From the NCBI RefSeq assembly GCF_001634285.1, contig NZ_CP015439.1, forward strand, positions 124,001-188,000: 64,000 nt of DNA, written 5' to 3'. This DNA comes from Anoxybacillus amylolyticus. GTDB lineage: Bacteria > Bacillota > Bacilli > Bacillales > Anoxybacillaceae. Shown piece after piece: positions 26,619 to 35,667 of the stretch (positions are counted from its first letter, which is position 1; the number at the start of each line of letters is the position of its first letter). The position numbers were made by a program, and so were the translations under genes. The notes beneath the pieces were generated by a model. That model worked only from the letters and a program-made list of their open reading frames with translations. It was not told where the DNA came from and searched no databases.

Positions 26619-26669
26619 TGGCGTGGAGTTTTACCGTTAGACAGCCATAAAACTCGCATAAAACGCTCG

Positions 26670-26695
26670 AAAGGCAAGCTATTCGCTTGCCTTTT
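26670..26695. terminator. Bidirectional terminator between ytzH and ytmP
   Basis: 10-bp stem AAAGGCAAGC/GCTTGCCTTT, 5-nt loop, T-rich end on the plus strand and A-rich flank. Confidence 0.88.
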
Positions 26696-26703
26696 ATTTA
26701 AAC

Positions 26704-27480
26704 TTAATTATCGAGAACGTTTTTTAAGAAATAAAGCGATTGTTGCACTTCTTTTTCCATTTGTTTCCCTTTTTGCCATACAAGAGCATACAACGTTTGC
26801 ACGATTGTATACCATTTCATGCGTAACTGCAAATCACTCGTACATTCTAATCCGTAAAACTTTAGCCAATTTTCCCATTTTTCTTTTGGGATATATGTGT
26901 AAAGCAACATCCCAATATCGATTGCAGGGTCAGCGATTAATGCCCCATCCCAATCGATTAAGTACAACTGACCGTCCTCTGAAAGCAACCAATTATTATG
27001 GTTCATGTCCCCATGACAAACCACAAGCTCTTCACAGCGAAGAGAAGAAAGATGTTCTTTCAGCCAAGCAAACGCTTGTGTGACGATTGGCTCGTCGCTC
27101 CATGGTTGCAACAACGATTCCAATTTTTCCATCATCGCCTGCGGAAAAAGCGGTTTCTTTCCTAGTCTTCGTAACATTTCTGCCAAATCTTGCGAGCGAT
27201 GAATTTTCCGCAGCAAACTGGCAACTTGTTCGCTTCCCATATCCTGTGGTTTTAACTCTCTTCCATTAAGCCATTGCTGAGCGGTAATGACATCGCCATT
27301 TTCCATCCGTTTCGTCCAGACGAGTTTTGGGACGATTCCTTCCGCTGACAAAACGGCGAGAAAGGGGGAAGAGTTGCGTTTTAAAAATAATTTTCGTCCA
27401 TCATATTCAGCAACATATGCATCTCCAGTAGTTCCACCAGCAGGAGTGATCTCCCACTCCTTTCCCAGTATCTGTTCCAA
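26704..27480 (-). CDS. ytmP: Phosphotransferase-family kinase YtmP
   Basis: 258 residues of the APH/choline-kinase fold: catalytic HGDMNHNNWL and metal-binding LIDWDGALIADPAIDI. Probably a small-molecule kinase; substrate unknown. TTG start (TTGGAACAG) after GAAGGTGAAC. Confidence 0.88.
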   Translation of the reverse strand: MEQILGKEWEITPAGGTTGDAYVAEYDGRKLFLKRNSSPFLAVLSAEGIVPKLVWTKRMENGDVITAQQWLNGRELKPQDMGSEQVASLLRKIHRSQDLAEMLRRLGKKPLFPQAMMEKLESLLQPWSDEPIVTQAFAWLKEHLSSLRCEELVVCHGDMNHNNWLLSEDGQLYLIDWDGALIADPAIDIGMLLYTYIPKEKWENWLKFYGLECTSDLQLRMKWYTIVQTLYALVWQKGKQMEKEVQQSLYFLKNVLDN

Positions 27481-27580
27481 GCAAGTTCACCTTCAACTCA
27501 TCAAAAATAAAAGACAGTAATCTGAGCATATATTCAGACAGTATGTCTTACTAGATTTTATATGCGAGATGCTTTTCTCG

Positions 27581-29718
27581 TCAAGTCAGTCCTTTCACAA
27601 GAACAACTGTTCCAATTCCTTGTAGCTCTATTTTTTTTGTCACCGCGTACAGAGGATCGATTCCACTCCTTGATTCATCACATACCACATACCATATTTC
27701 TTCATCAGGGAGCGCAACTGCTAACGGTGTTTCTTCATTATGGTGAATGACAATAATATCACTCCACGGCCCATACGCTGATACGTCGTGAAGATGAAAA
27801 GCGAGCACTGTCAGTGGCATCGGTTCAAGCCATAGAAGATGATTCCTTATTTCTTGGACCGTTTGAAAACGAAAAGCACCATGCCATTTCCGTAAACGAA
27901 TCAATCCCTGCACGTAACGGACGTCTTCTTCGTGCATGCTTTTTCTCGTCCAATCGATGCGGTTAATGGTATCTGGAGCGTTATAACTATTTTCCACTCC
28001 TTGTTTCGTGCGGTAAAATTCTTGTCCGCTATGCAAAAATGGAATGCCCTGTGCCAATAAGGTAATCGCTGTCGCTAATTTTTGCCGTTTTTTACGAACG
28101 TTTTCTCGCTCGTAATAATTGGCAACACTTATTTTGTCCCAAAGCGTGTGGTTGTCGTGCGATTCGACGTAGTTAACCGTTTGCGTCGGTTGAGAAAACA
28201 AATAATGGCTTCCTTCGATTACTCGTTTCACTTGTTCGCGATACCCGCTGTTTCCTAGAGCAAATCCTTGTTCTCCTAAATGGAACGTACTTCCTTTGAC
28301 ATAATCGCGAAACCGATCGTTAAAAAAGGCAATCGTCGGTAGAAGGTGAGCATTTTGCATCATTGCTTTTTTTCCGACAACAATGGTGTCGGCAAATCCC
28401 ATCCTTCGCCAAGCAATAAAACAGACGGATGGAGTGCACGAGCAACTGCCTCTATTTCTTTCATTGTATCAATATCGAGAATGCCCATTAAATCAAAGCG
28501 AAAACCATCAACACCATACTCTGTAAGCCAAAAACGAACAGAATCAACAATAAGCTTGCGAACCATCTTGCGCTCGGAAGCAAGATCGTTTCCAACCCCT
28601 GTCCCGTTCGACGGCATCCCATAAATATCATGGCGAAAATAATACCCAGGCACGAGCTTTTCCAATGACGACTGTTCACGAATATAGACGTGGTTATAAA
28701 CGACATCGAGAATAACACGAATCCCTTCTTGCTGCAAAGCACGAATCGCTCGTTTCAATTCGTGAATGCGCGCATATGGATCCAAAGGATTGGTCGCATA
28801 ACTGCCTTCCGGCGCATTGTAGTGCAGCGGATTGTATCCCCAGTTGTACTCTTTTTCCGGCTCACGTTCATCGATCCCAGCAAAATCATTCACCGGAAGA
28901 AACTCGACGTGAGTAATCCCAAGTTCTTTTAAATAACCAAGTCCTGTCACTGTTCCGGACGGTCCTGTTGTTGGAAACTCAGTAAGCCCTAAATATTTTC
29001 CTTTATGGACAACGCCACTATGAGGATCGATAGTAAAATCGCGAACGTGCATTTCATAAATAATGGCGTCGACTGGGGAAGTAAGCGGCGGTAGCGCTAG
29101 TTTTGGCACGCGCGTTTTGGCGAGGTCGACGACGACCGCGTATTCTCCATTAATCGATACTGCCACAGCATACGGGTCGACCGCCTCTCGCCAAACAAGG
29201 TTAATACACGCTAAATACGTATAGTATATACCTTCTAAATTACCAAGTACTGTCGTACACCATACCCCTTTTTCGCGGCGCTGCATCGAGATTTGTTCTT
29301 CTTTTCCCGTTTTCTCATCAATGAGCTTTAGTTTTACTTCTGTTGCTGTCGGTGCCCAAATTTTAAACGTTGTTGCATCAATGCTGTACGTAGCACCAAG
29401 GTCGCCATCATAATAAAATTGCTCTTCAAATGCTTCAGTGCGAATAACCGCTCCCATTTGCAAATCGGTAAACGCCCCATGTTCTTCATAAATTACATAG
29501 CTTTTTCCGATTTCCACTGGAAAATCAGGAACACATTCGTACTTAATGCTCGTCCATAAATCTTCGCGTTTCGTAATTTGTAATGCGCGTCGTTCTCCGA
29601 TTGGCGTTTGGATCGTAAATGATCGCACTATCCCTTGGCAGTACGATTTCGGTACTAAAATCGTAATCATTTCCATCGTGTCTAAATATGCTTCAAACGT
29701 TCGATGAACCGTTATCAC
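27581..29718 (-). pseudogene. amyX: Type I pullulanase, split by a one-base frameshift
   Basis: Glycogen/pullulan debranching enzyme, GH13. The first frame (29718-28360) holds the N-terminal carbohydrate-binding region, YNWGYNP signature, VVYNHVY, nucleophile FRFDLMG and acid/base LLGEGWD, then stops at TGA (28360-28362). The continuation (from ~28402 down to 27581) carries YVESHDNHT, the third catalytic acid, and the C-terminal domain. The frames meet at an A7 run (28367-28373, minus strand); one extra A would restore a ~712-residue protein of normal AmyX length. The run is A_AAA_AAG in frame, a known -1 slippery heptamer. GTG start at 29718 after GGAGGTGATGGA. Could be mutation, sequencing error or recoding. 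Confidence 0.88.
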
Positions 29719-29756
29719 TCCATCACCTCCATTTCTTCTCCATTTTTCCTCACTTA

Positions 29757-30671
29757 TCATTCTTCATGCCATTGTCGTTCATAATAATGACTGTAACAAT
29801 GTTGCAATAAATGGAAAGTTGCTTTGAGCTGGACGTGCTTCAACGGTGCAGTTAAACTTCTTAGGGAAGCAAACCATTGGTCGTAATACCGTTTATCGAT
29901 AAGCAGTACATCATTTGGCGCATAGCGATAGTCAAGGTATCCGGTGCGGTTGAGCACGACTTTTTTAATCGGCAGTTCAATGGCATAGCGCTCGTATAAA
30001 TCAGCGATAATTTTTTCCGTTCGATAGAGTGAAATAAGTGGATTCACTAATTTTTTCTCCCCCCCTTTTCCCATCTCCGTCCAAAATCGTTCACTAGATC
30101 CAACAATAATTTCTCCTTCCGCAAACGTCACGCACCACGTCGCAGTCGGACTAACTAAAATAATATCCAGTTCCACCGGAGCGCTTTTGACTAAAAAAAC
30201 CGGCTTATATAAACATAAATACGTATCTGGAAACCGCTGTAGAAAATATTTCAATGGTTCTTCGTAATAAAATTTTTTATCCACAATCGATTCATATTTG
30301 ACCGTCGAGCTCGCCCATTTTATTTGCAGCTGAACCATTTTTTCAAGAAATAACACTTTTAACTCATCAAGCGTTTTTGGCTCAGTCACAAACAACGAGG
30401 CGAAAAAACGCTCTTCCTCCGACACGACCGGCTTTATTTCTTCCTCTAAGTTAGAACGCTTCCACCACCGTTTCATCGACTGCCAAAATGATGGTCTTTC
30501 TTCTAGCCATTCTATTGATGTATCAACAGAAGGGGACGTTTCTCCGTTTTCCCATTCTTCTTTTACCTTTTCCCACTGTTTTTTCTTCAAGCGAATAAAT
30601 TCACTTGCATATCGATAGACATCTGTTTCGTATCTAGAGATGTAGTCTTGCAATTTAATTAATTGCCCCAC
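29757..30671 (-). CDS. ytlQ: YtlQ-like protein with NERD-like domain
   Basis: 304 residues, no signal or membrane helix. The central part (residues ~110-270) resembles a nuclease-related (NERD) fold: KYFLQRFPDTYLCLYKPVFL, VELDIILVSPTATW. Overlaps the end of ytlP by 13 bases and is close to amyX; I use the YtlQ name from position and similarity. Function unknown. Confidence 0.75.
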   Translation of the reverse strand: MGQLIKLQDYISRYETDVYRYASEFIRLKKKQWEKVKEEWENGETSPSVDTSIEWLEERPSFWQSMKRWWKRSNLEEEIKPVVSEEERFFASLFVTEPKTLDELKVLFLEKMVQLQIKWASSTVKYESIVDKKFYYEEPLKYFLQRFPDTYLCLYKPVFLVKSAPVELDIILVSPTATWCVTFAEGEIIVGSSERFWTEMGKGGEKKLVNPLISLYRTEKIIADLYERYAIELPIKKVVLNRTGYLDYRYAPNDVLLIDKRYYDQWFASLRSLTAPLKHVQLKATFHLLQHCYSHYYERQWHEE

Positions 30672-31255
30672 GATTCGTGCCCCCTGAGATTATTTTCTTC
30701 CCACCGATGACGAAGTGGAAACGAAGCGATTGCCTCATATTTTGGCACCCGGTCAAGATGTGTTTGGTAAAGGACAACTTCGTGCACCAAAACATGGCCC
30801 TCTACTACATCTGGCAACTCCATGAATGCAAACGGCTTCTCTCCTTGCCATTTGCGGGCAAGCGTCATATGCGGTGCAAACGGACGAGGGTCTAACGAAA
30901 ATCCAAGCGTTCGGCACGCCTCATATATGTCGTGTCGAAGCGACCATAACAGTTCTGTTCGCTCAATTCCTTGCCATAAAATACGCGGAGATGACGGGAC
31001 TCCGAATGTCCCTATTCCTTTTAAAGTTATGGAAAACGGCGAATAGTTGTTACAAATGGCCGCCATTTTCTCCTTTACCGCCTGCAATTGTTGGGCAGAA
31101 ACCGCACCTAAAAAAACGAGCGTAAGGTGGTAATCGTCTTTGTGCACCCACGTCCGAAATGGAAAACGCGGAGCTGCTTTCTCACACCAATTAGCAATCT
31201 TCTGCTTGATTTCATCGGTAATTGGAACCGCAAGAAAATAATGCGTTTTCTTCAT
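30659..31255 (-). CDS. ytlP: RNA 2',3'-cyclic phosphodiesterase (ThpR/LigT family)
   Basis: 198-residue 2H phosphoesterase with the two signature motifs HLTLVFLG and HMTLAR. Hydrolyses 2',3'-cyclic phosphates to 2'-phosphates in RNA. The ATG at 31255 is preceded by GGAGGAACGG; the upstream ATG at 31273 overlaps the ribosome site. Confidence 0.94.
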   Translation of the reverse strand: MKKTHYFLAVPITDEIKQKIANWCEKAAPRFPFRTWVHKDDYHLTLVFLGAVSAQQLQAVKEKMAAICNNYSPFSITLKGIGTFGVPSSPRILWQGIERTELLWSLRHDIYEACRTLGFSLDPRPFAPHMTLARKWQGEKPFAFMELPDVVEGHVLVHEVVLYQTHLDRVPKYEAIASFPLRHRWEENNLRGHESWGN

Positions 31256-31272
31256 ATCCGTTCCTCCAGCCA

Positions 31273-32457
31273 TTATGTCCTATTGTATGCTTTTTTCCGA
31301 TGTATCATCATTAACACCAATAAAATCGCTAACCCACCGAACGTTAACATGCTGAAAAATAAGTACACTGTACCGATGTGGCTATGTTCTAAAATATAGC
31401 CACCGATAAATGTGCAAAACCAGCTCCCGACACCGTTACCAACTGCAGAGTAAAGCGAAACAGCCGTTACGCGCACCTCACTCGGAGAAATGTCCCGAAC
31501 ATATTGCAACGCAGCTGGGATGAATAATCCGACCGAAAACCCTTGCGCCACTGTTGTCGCATAAACAAGCCAAAGCGACGGCTCAAAATAGTAAAACAGC
31601 CAACGAAAACCTGAAATCGTTGCAGCAAATGCTAAAATTGGAAGCATTCCGTAGCGGCGAAGCAAGCTATCCGCCACTCGCATAAACGGCGCTTCACTTC
31701 CTGCTGCTAGCAAAAAAGCAAGACCAACACCGGTCAACGTCCCACCGATTTCTTTGACAAAAACGCCAAAATAAAAATTGTTTGCATAAATCGGACCAAA
31801 CACAAGAAAGGTCACGACTAAAAATAAGACGAACGCAGGAATATGAAATAGCTGCTTTATGCCTTGTTTCATTTCAACGCGCATTGGCTGGCTTTCCCGC
31901 GGTAACTTCCATGCAAGCGTTGCAGAAAATAATAAAACAAATGAAAATACAGGAAAAATAATAGAAAGCGAAAATGTTTCTGACAGCCAACCGCCGACGA
32001 GTACAGATACGGCAAATCCAATCGCTCCCCACAATCGAACGGAACCGTAATTTCCTTTTGTTTTTTGCACATAGCTTAACGTAATACTATCCGACAGCGG
32101 AACAATAGCGCTTTGCATAAATGACAGCAACGCAGCAGCCGCAACAATCCATGCATATTGCTGCATCGAAGCATAAACTAACCCCGAAACCGCTGTTCCA
32201 ACAAGCGCTGTAGCCAATACTGGCACAGGCTTTCTCGTATAATCACTAATCATCCCCCAGAGCGGCTGAACAAAAATCATCACAATGGGACTAATCGACA
32301 TAACGGTGCCAATTTGCGTTCCAGACAACCCTACCTCATTTTTTAAATATACCGACAAAAGTGGAAAAAGTGAACCAAAACCAAAAAACGTAAAAAAGTA
32401 AAAGAGCGGAAAAATTATGTTGAGCGGTGTTGCACCGCGGCGTATGATAATTTCCAT
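31273..32457 (-). CDS. MFS transporter, HcaT/nucleoside-symporter-like
   Basis: 394 residues with about 12 transmembrane helices; the MFS signature region reads GMISDYTRKPV between helices 2 and 3. Belongs to the MFS_1-like group that includes 3-phenylpropionate permease; substrate not predictable. The ATG at 32457 follows AAAGGACGTGGGG. Preceded by the pepV terminator. Confidence 0.88.
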   Translation of the reverse strand: MEIIIRRGATPLNIIFPLFYFFTFFGFGSLFPLLSVYLKNEVGLSGTQIGTVMSISPIVMIFVQPLWGMISDYTRKPVPVLATALVGTAVSGLVYASMQQYAWIVAAAALLSFMQSAIVPLSDSITLSYVQKTKGNYGSVRLWGAIGFAVSVLVGGWLSETFSLSIIFPVFSFVLLFSATLAWKLPRESQPMRVEMKQGIKQLFHIPAFVLFLVVTFLVFGPIYANNFYFGVFVKEIGGTLTGVGLAFLLAAGSEAPFMRVADSLLRRYGMLPILAFAATISGFRWLFYYFEPSLWLVYATTVAQGFSVGLFIPAALQYVRDISPSEVRVTAVSLYSAVGNGVGSWFCTFIGGYILEHSHIGTVYLFFSMLTFGGLAILLVLMMIHRKKAYNRT

Positions 32458-32475
32458 GTCCCCACGTCCTTTCAG

Positions 32476-32502
32476 AAAAAACACCGCCCGACATCGAGCG
32501 GT
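32476..32502 (-). terminator. pepV terminator
   Basis: ACCGCTCG stem (one G-T pair), short loop, six-T run on the minus strand at 32476-32481. Confidence 0.85.
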
Positions 32503-32535
32503 TTTTTTTTATTGTAACATATTTTGGAAAGTTTT

Positions 32536-33945
32536 TCACTTTGCAAGTTCATAAATGGCTTGCGCATAAATCGCAGTCGCCTTTAATAAATCGTCAATGA
32601 TAATATATTCGTCTTTTTGATGAGCAACGTCCGGTCTTCCCGGAAATAGCGGACCAAACGCGACACCCGCTTGTAAGGAACGGGCATACGTTCCGCCACC
32701 AATTGAAAGCAACTCGGCGCGTTCGCCTATCTGTTCTTCATAGACGCGTTTTAATGTTTGAATAAGCGGATGGTTCTGATCAACATGGTGCGGTTTAGAA
32801 TAACTAAACTGATTCATGGAAAACCCGTGTTGTGTAGCTACCATTTCCATCGTCTGCTTCGTATCCTCTACATCCTTTGTAACAGGAATACGCAAATTGA
32901 GCCCAATCGTTCCACCGTTTTCTTTCGTATATGACATAATACCGACATTCACTGTAAGATCGCCAGTAATGTCATCACGATACGCAACACCAATGTTTTT
33001 TCCACGCGAATCACCATAAAAACGCTCTAGTAGTTGGACAAATGACTGGGCATTTGCGTTTAGCGGAACAGTGGCTAAAAAGTGCGCTGCATACAAACCA
33101 GCATTTTTCCCGTGCTCCGGCTCCATCGCATGGGCAGAAACCCCTTCGATCTGAAGAGTGAGCGTACCTTCTTGAACAACCGATTTTCCGTTGATGTTGT
33201 TTTCTGCTAAAAAGCGGTGAAATTGCTGTTCGACTTCTATTAACCGGTCATGCGTCCCACCTAATTTCACTTCTGCTGCATCTGGAACCATATTATATCG
33301 GCGCCCGGAGTGAAACGACTCGAGCACGAGTTCACCATGGCCGGCTTCGCTAATTTTTGTTTGTTGTAAAGTAAGATCGGCAATTCCTTTTTCCGCATAA
33401 ATAATCGGAAAATCAGCATCTGGTGCAAAACCCATCGATGGCATTTCTTCGCGCGCAAAATAATGCTCCACACAGCGCCAGTCGCTTTCTTCATCCGTCC
33501 CAATAATCATGCGCACTCGTTTACTTAGCGGCAATCCAAGTTCTTTCACGATTTTCATTGCGTAAAACGCCGCCATTGTCGGGCCTTTATCATCAATCGC
33601 CCCACGCGCATATATTTTTCCGTCACGTATTTCTGCAGCAAACGGATCGCTCGTCCATCCATCTCCAGGAGGAACGACATCTATATGACATAAAACGCCA
33701 ATTACTTCCTCTCCGCTTCCCATTTCGATATGCCCTGCAAAACCGTCAACGTTTTTGACGCTAAATCCTTCGTCATGTCCTTTTTTCAATAAAAATTGTA
33801 ACGCCTCATCAATTCCTTTCCCAAACGGCGCTTTTTCCGTTGCACTCGTTTCGTCAAGGACACTTGGAATTTGCAGCAATTGTCTTGTATCGCGAAGCAA
33901 CGCTTCTTTTCGCTTCATCACTTCTTCCATCCAATGGATCATCAT
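32536..33945 (-). CDS. pepV: Dipeptidase PepV (M20 family)
   Basis: 469-residue dizinc dipeptidase. Zinc ligands in LCHIDVVPPGDGW, GAIDDKGPT, GTDEESDWR and the C-terminal AHQKDEY. The lid domain inserted between residues ~185-380 is typical. ATG after GAAGGAGGGG; a second ATG follows directly. Monocistronic with its own terminator. Confidence 0.95.
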   Translation of the reverse strand: MMIHWMEEVMKRKEALLRDTRQLLQIPSVLDETSATEKAPFGKGIDEALQFLLKKGHDEGFSVKNVDGFAGHIEMGSGEEVIGVLCHIDVVPPGDGWTSDPFAAEIRDGKIYARGAIDDKGPTMAAFYAMKIVKELGLPLSKRVRMIIGTDEESDWRCVEHYFAREEMPSMGFAPDADFPIIYAEKGIADLTLQQTKISEAGHGELVLESFHSGRRYNMVPDAAEVKLGGTHDRLIEVEQQFHRFLAENNINGKSVVQEGTLTLQIEGVSAHAMEPEHGKNAGLYAAHFLATVPLNANAQSFVQLLERFYGDSRGKNIGVAYRDDITGDLTVNVGIMSYTKENGGTIGLNLRIPVTKDVEDTKQTMEMVATQHGFSMNQFSYSKPHHVDQNHPLIQTLKRVYEEQIGERAELLSIGGGTYARSLQAGVAFGPLFPGRPDVAHQKDEYIIIDDLLKATAIYAQAIYELAK

Positions 33946-34206
33946 CCATCCCCTCCTTCTCGACGTTTCTCCTTTGCCAACGTATCATAGAAAGTAGAAA
34001 AAAGTCAAAAAGGAATCATTCGTTGCTTAAATGTTACAACGATATTAAAAGTGTTGAAATATTTCGTAAATCTAAGCGAAAATGTAGCATTTTCCCTCCT
34101 TTTTCGTGTAAAATAAAATTAAAACAAAATAGCAACATAATCTCTCATCTTAGAAGCAGCGCTGATGTTATGCCATACGAATTACGTAAGGATAGGGAGT
34201 GGTCTT

Positions 34207-34428
34207 TTGAAACCTTCTACTCATCGGATGCTAACACGGATTAAGTCTGTTTACATGTTTATCAGCGAAAGAGGCACCGTAACGACTCAAGAGCTCGTTG
34301 ATGAATTTGGCATCACTCCACGGACGATTCAGCGTGATTTGAACGTGTTAGCATATAATGACTTGGTTTGCAGCCCAAGCAAAGGCAAATGGATGGTAAC
34401 CAACAAGAAGGTGAGAATGTCCTCTTAA
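34207..34428 (+). CDS. ytzE: Small DeoR-type HTH regulator YtzE
   Basis: 73 residues, nearly all a DeoR-family winged helix-turn-helix (TTQELVDEFGITPRTIQRDLNVL) with no sensor domain. The TTG start at 34207 follows GGGAGTGG and gives MKPSTHRML, the usual YtzE N-terminus; a longer frame from 34165 has no ribosome site. The target is unknown. The 260 bases upstream hold only an AT-rich promoter-like region. Confidence 0.9.
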   Translation: MKPSTHRMLTRIKSVYMFISERGTVTTQELVDEFGITPRTIQRDLNVLAYNDLVCSPSKGKWMVTNKKVRMSS

Positions 34429-34503
34429 AAAGGTCATACGAAAAAGGTGAGAGGTTATAAAAACAAACGGTGAGCCTCAACATACCAAAAACAATCCATA
34501 TAG

Positions 34504-34533
34504 AAAAGGAACCTCAAGAAAGGTTCCCTTTTT
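34504..34533. terminator. ytzG terminator
   Basis: 7-bp stem GGAACCT/AGGTTCC (34508-34514, 34521-34527). T-run on either side in the respective orientation; overlaps the ytzG stop. Confidence 0.75.
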
Positions 34534-35257
34534 TTGCGCCAGACGGTACGTATTGTTTTAACTGCTCTACTTCGTCCTCTGTCAATTCCCGATATTCCCC
34601 TAACGCAAGCGTGGGATCAAGCGACAGTGGTCCCATTTGTATGCGCTTCAAATACACCACTCGCTTTCCAACTGCTTGAAACATTCGTTTCACTTGATGG
34701 AATTTCCCTTCTGTAATCGTCACCTCTACCTCCGAACGAAGACCAGATGATAAAATAACAAGCTCGGATGGCTTTGTTTCATACCCATCATCGAGAACAA
34801 CACCGCGAAGAAACGCTTCCATATCTGCTTTTGTCACTTCCCCCTCAATGATAGCAAAATACGTTTTCGGTACGTGCTTTTTCGGAGACAACAATTGATG
34901 GGCAAGCTGTCCATCATTGGTCAACAACAACAATCCTTCCGTATCTTTATCAAGCCGTCCGACGGGAAATGGTGCAAATCGTTGATCTTCCTCTTCTAAC
35001 AAGTCAACGACCGTTTCTTCAAAATCATCTTCCGTTGCTGAAATGACACCAGGCGGTTTATTCATCATTAAATAAATAAATTTTTTATACTCCACCTCTT
35101 CTCCCCATACAGTCACCGTTTTCTCTGAAGGGTTCACTTGCGTTTTCGGGTCTTTGATGATGATATCGTCCACTTTCACTGCTCCTGATTTAAGCAATTT
35201 CTTCACTTCTTTCCTCGTCCCAAACCCCATATTGGCTAACAGTTTATCTATCCGCAA
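34514..35257 (-). CDS. ytzG: RsuA-family rRNA pseudouridine synthase
   Basis: 247 residues. N-terminal S4 RNA-binding domain (MRIDKLLANMGFGTRKEV) and the pseudouridine synthase core with catalytic GRLDKDTEGLLLLT. Predicted to act on 16S rRNA, like RsuA. The TTG start at 35257 lies after GGGAGGCTTTAGG and gives the expected N-terminus; longer readings add unrelated sequence. Confidence 0.94.
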   Translation of the reverse strand: MRIDKLLANMGFGTRKEVKKLLKSGAVKVDDIIIKDPKTQVNPSEKTVTVWGEEVEYKKFIYLMMNKPPGVISATEDDFEETVVDLLEEEDQRFAPFPVGRLDKDTEGLLLLTNDGQLAHQLLSPKKHVPKTYFAIIEGEVTKADMEAFLRGVVLDDGYETKPSELVILSSGLRSEVEVTITEGKFHQVKRMFQAVGKRVVYLKRIQMGPLSLDPTLALGEYRELTEDEVEQLKQYVPSGAKKGNLS

Positions 35258-35362
35258 CCTAAAGCCTCCCTTACGAAAATTTGCTAAGTTAGGCATTTGC
35301 CTAGTCCGCTTTTTCTCTCGTGACATACAATGCTTAAGAAAAAAACGAAAGGAGATTTGCCC

Positions 35363-35626
35363 ATGTACGATTATCGCCCACAACAACCGAGTGGTGCATA
35401 TCCAGGATATCCAGGCGGCACGCCAGAAGGAGTACCGGGCGGCTATCCTGGAGGATACCCTAGCTATCCTGGAGGATACCCTAGCTATCCCGGAAACATT
35501 GAACAACGACTAAACCGAATCGAGCGAACACTTGAACGGCAAGGAGAACGCATTAACCGCCTTAATCGCCGGTTGCAGCGCATCGAGCGGCAGCTTGGCA
35601 TTCCGTTTTCAGGAGACGGGTTTTAA
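35363..35626 (+). CDS. Gly/Tyr/Pro-repeat protein with basic coiled-coil tail
   Basis: 87 residues, no clear family. The N-terminal half is built from GGYPSYPGGYPG-type repeats; a helical tail (residues ~45-78) rich in Arg, Glu and Leu (IEQRLNRIERTLERQ) follows. Composition resembles spore-coat or exosporium proteins; this is inference. ATG after GAAAGGAGATTTG. A CATACAAT element at 35324-35331 matches the SigE -10 consensus, but no good -35 is present. Confidence 0.8.
   Translation: MYDYRPQQPSGAYPGYPGGTPEGVPGGYPGGYPSYPGGYPSYPGNIEQRLNRIERTLERQGERINRLNRRLQRIERQLGIPFSGDGF
35444..35485 (+). repeat. 21-bp tandem repeat, two perfect copies
   Basis: Unit TATCCTGGAGGATACCCTAGC at 35444-35464 and 35465-35485 without mismatch, encoding a YPGGYPS heptad. 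The identity at DNA level suggests a recent duplication and possible length variation between strains. Confidence 0.9.
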
Positions 35627-35631
35627 TCATC

Positions 35632-35667
35632 AAAAGAAGGTCGGTTTACGATACCGCCTTCTTTTTT
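35632..35667. terminator. Bidirectional terminator between the repeat protein and ytgP
   Basis: AAAAGAAGG/CCTTCTTTT plus CGGT/ACCG with one bulged base, T-run on the plus strand. Confidence 0.88.

Noticed and set aside
27581-28402. Second half of amyX as an independent glycosidase gene
   Set aside because: Its first codons (MGFADTIVVGKK) are an out-of-frame reading of the conserved pullulanase region LLGEGWDLPTPL, and it lacks two catalytic residues.
30677-31125. Plus-strand frames opposite ytlP
   Set aside because: Antisense shadows of a well-supported gene.
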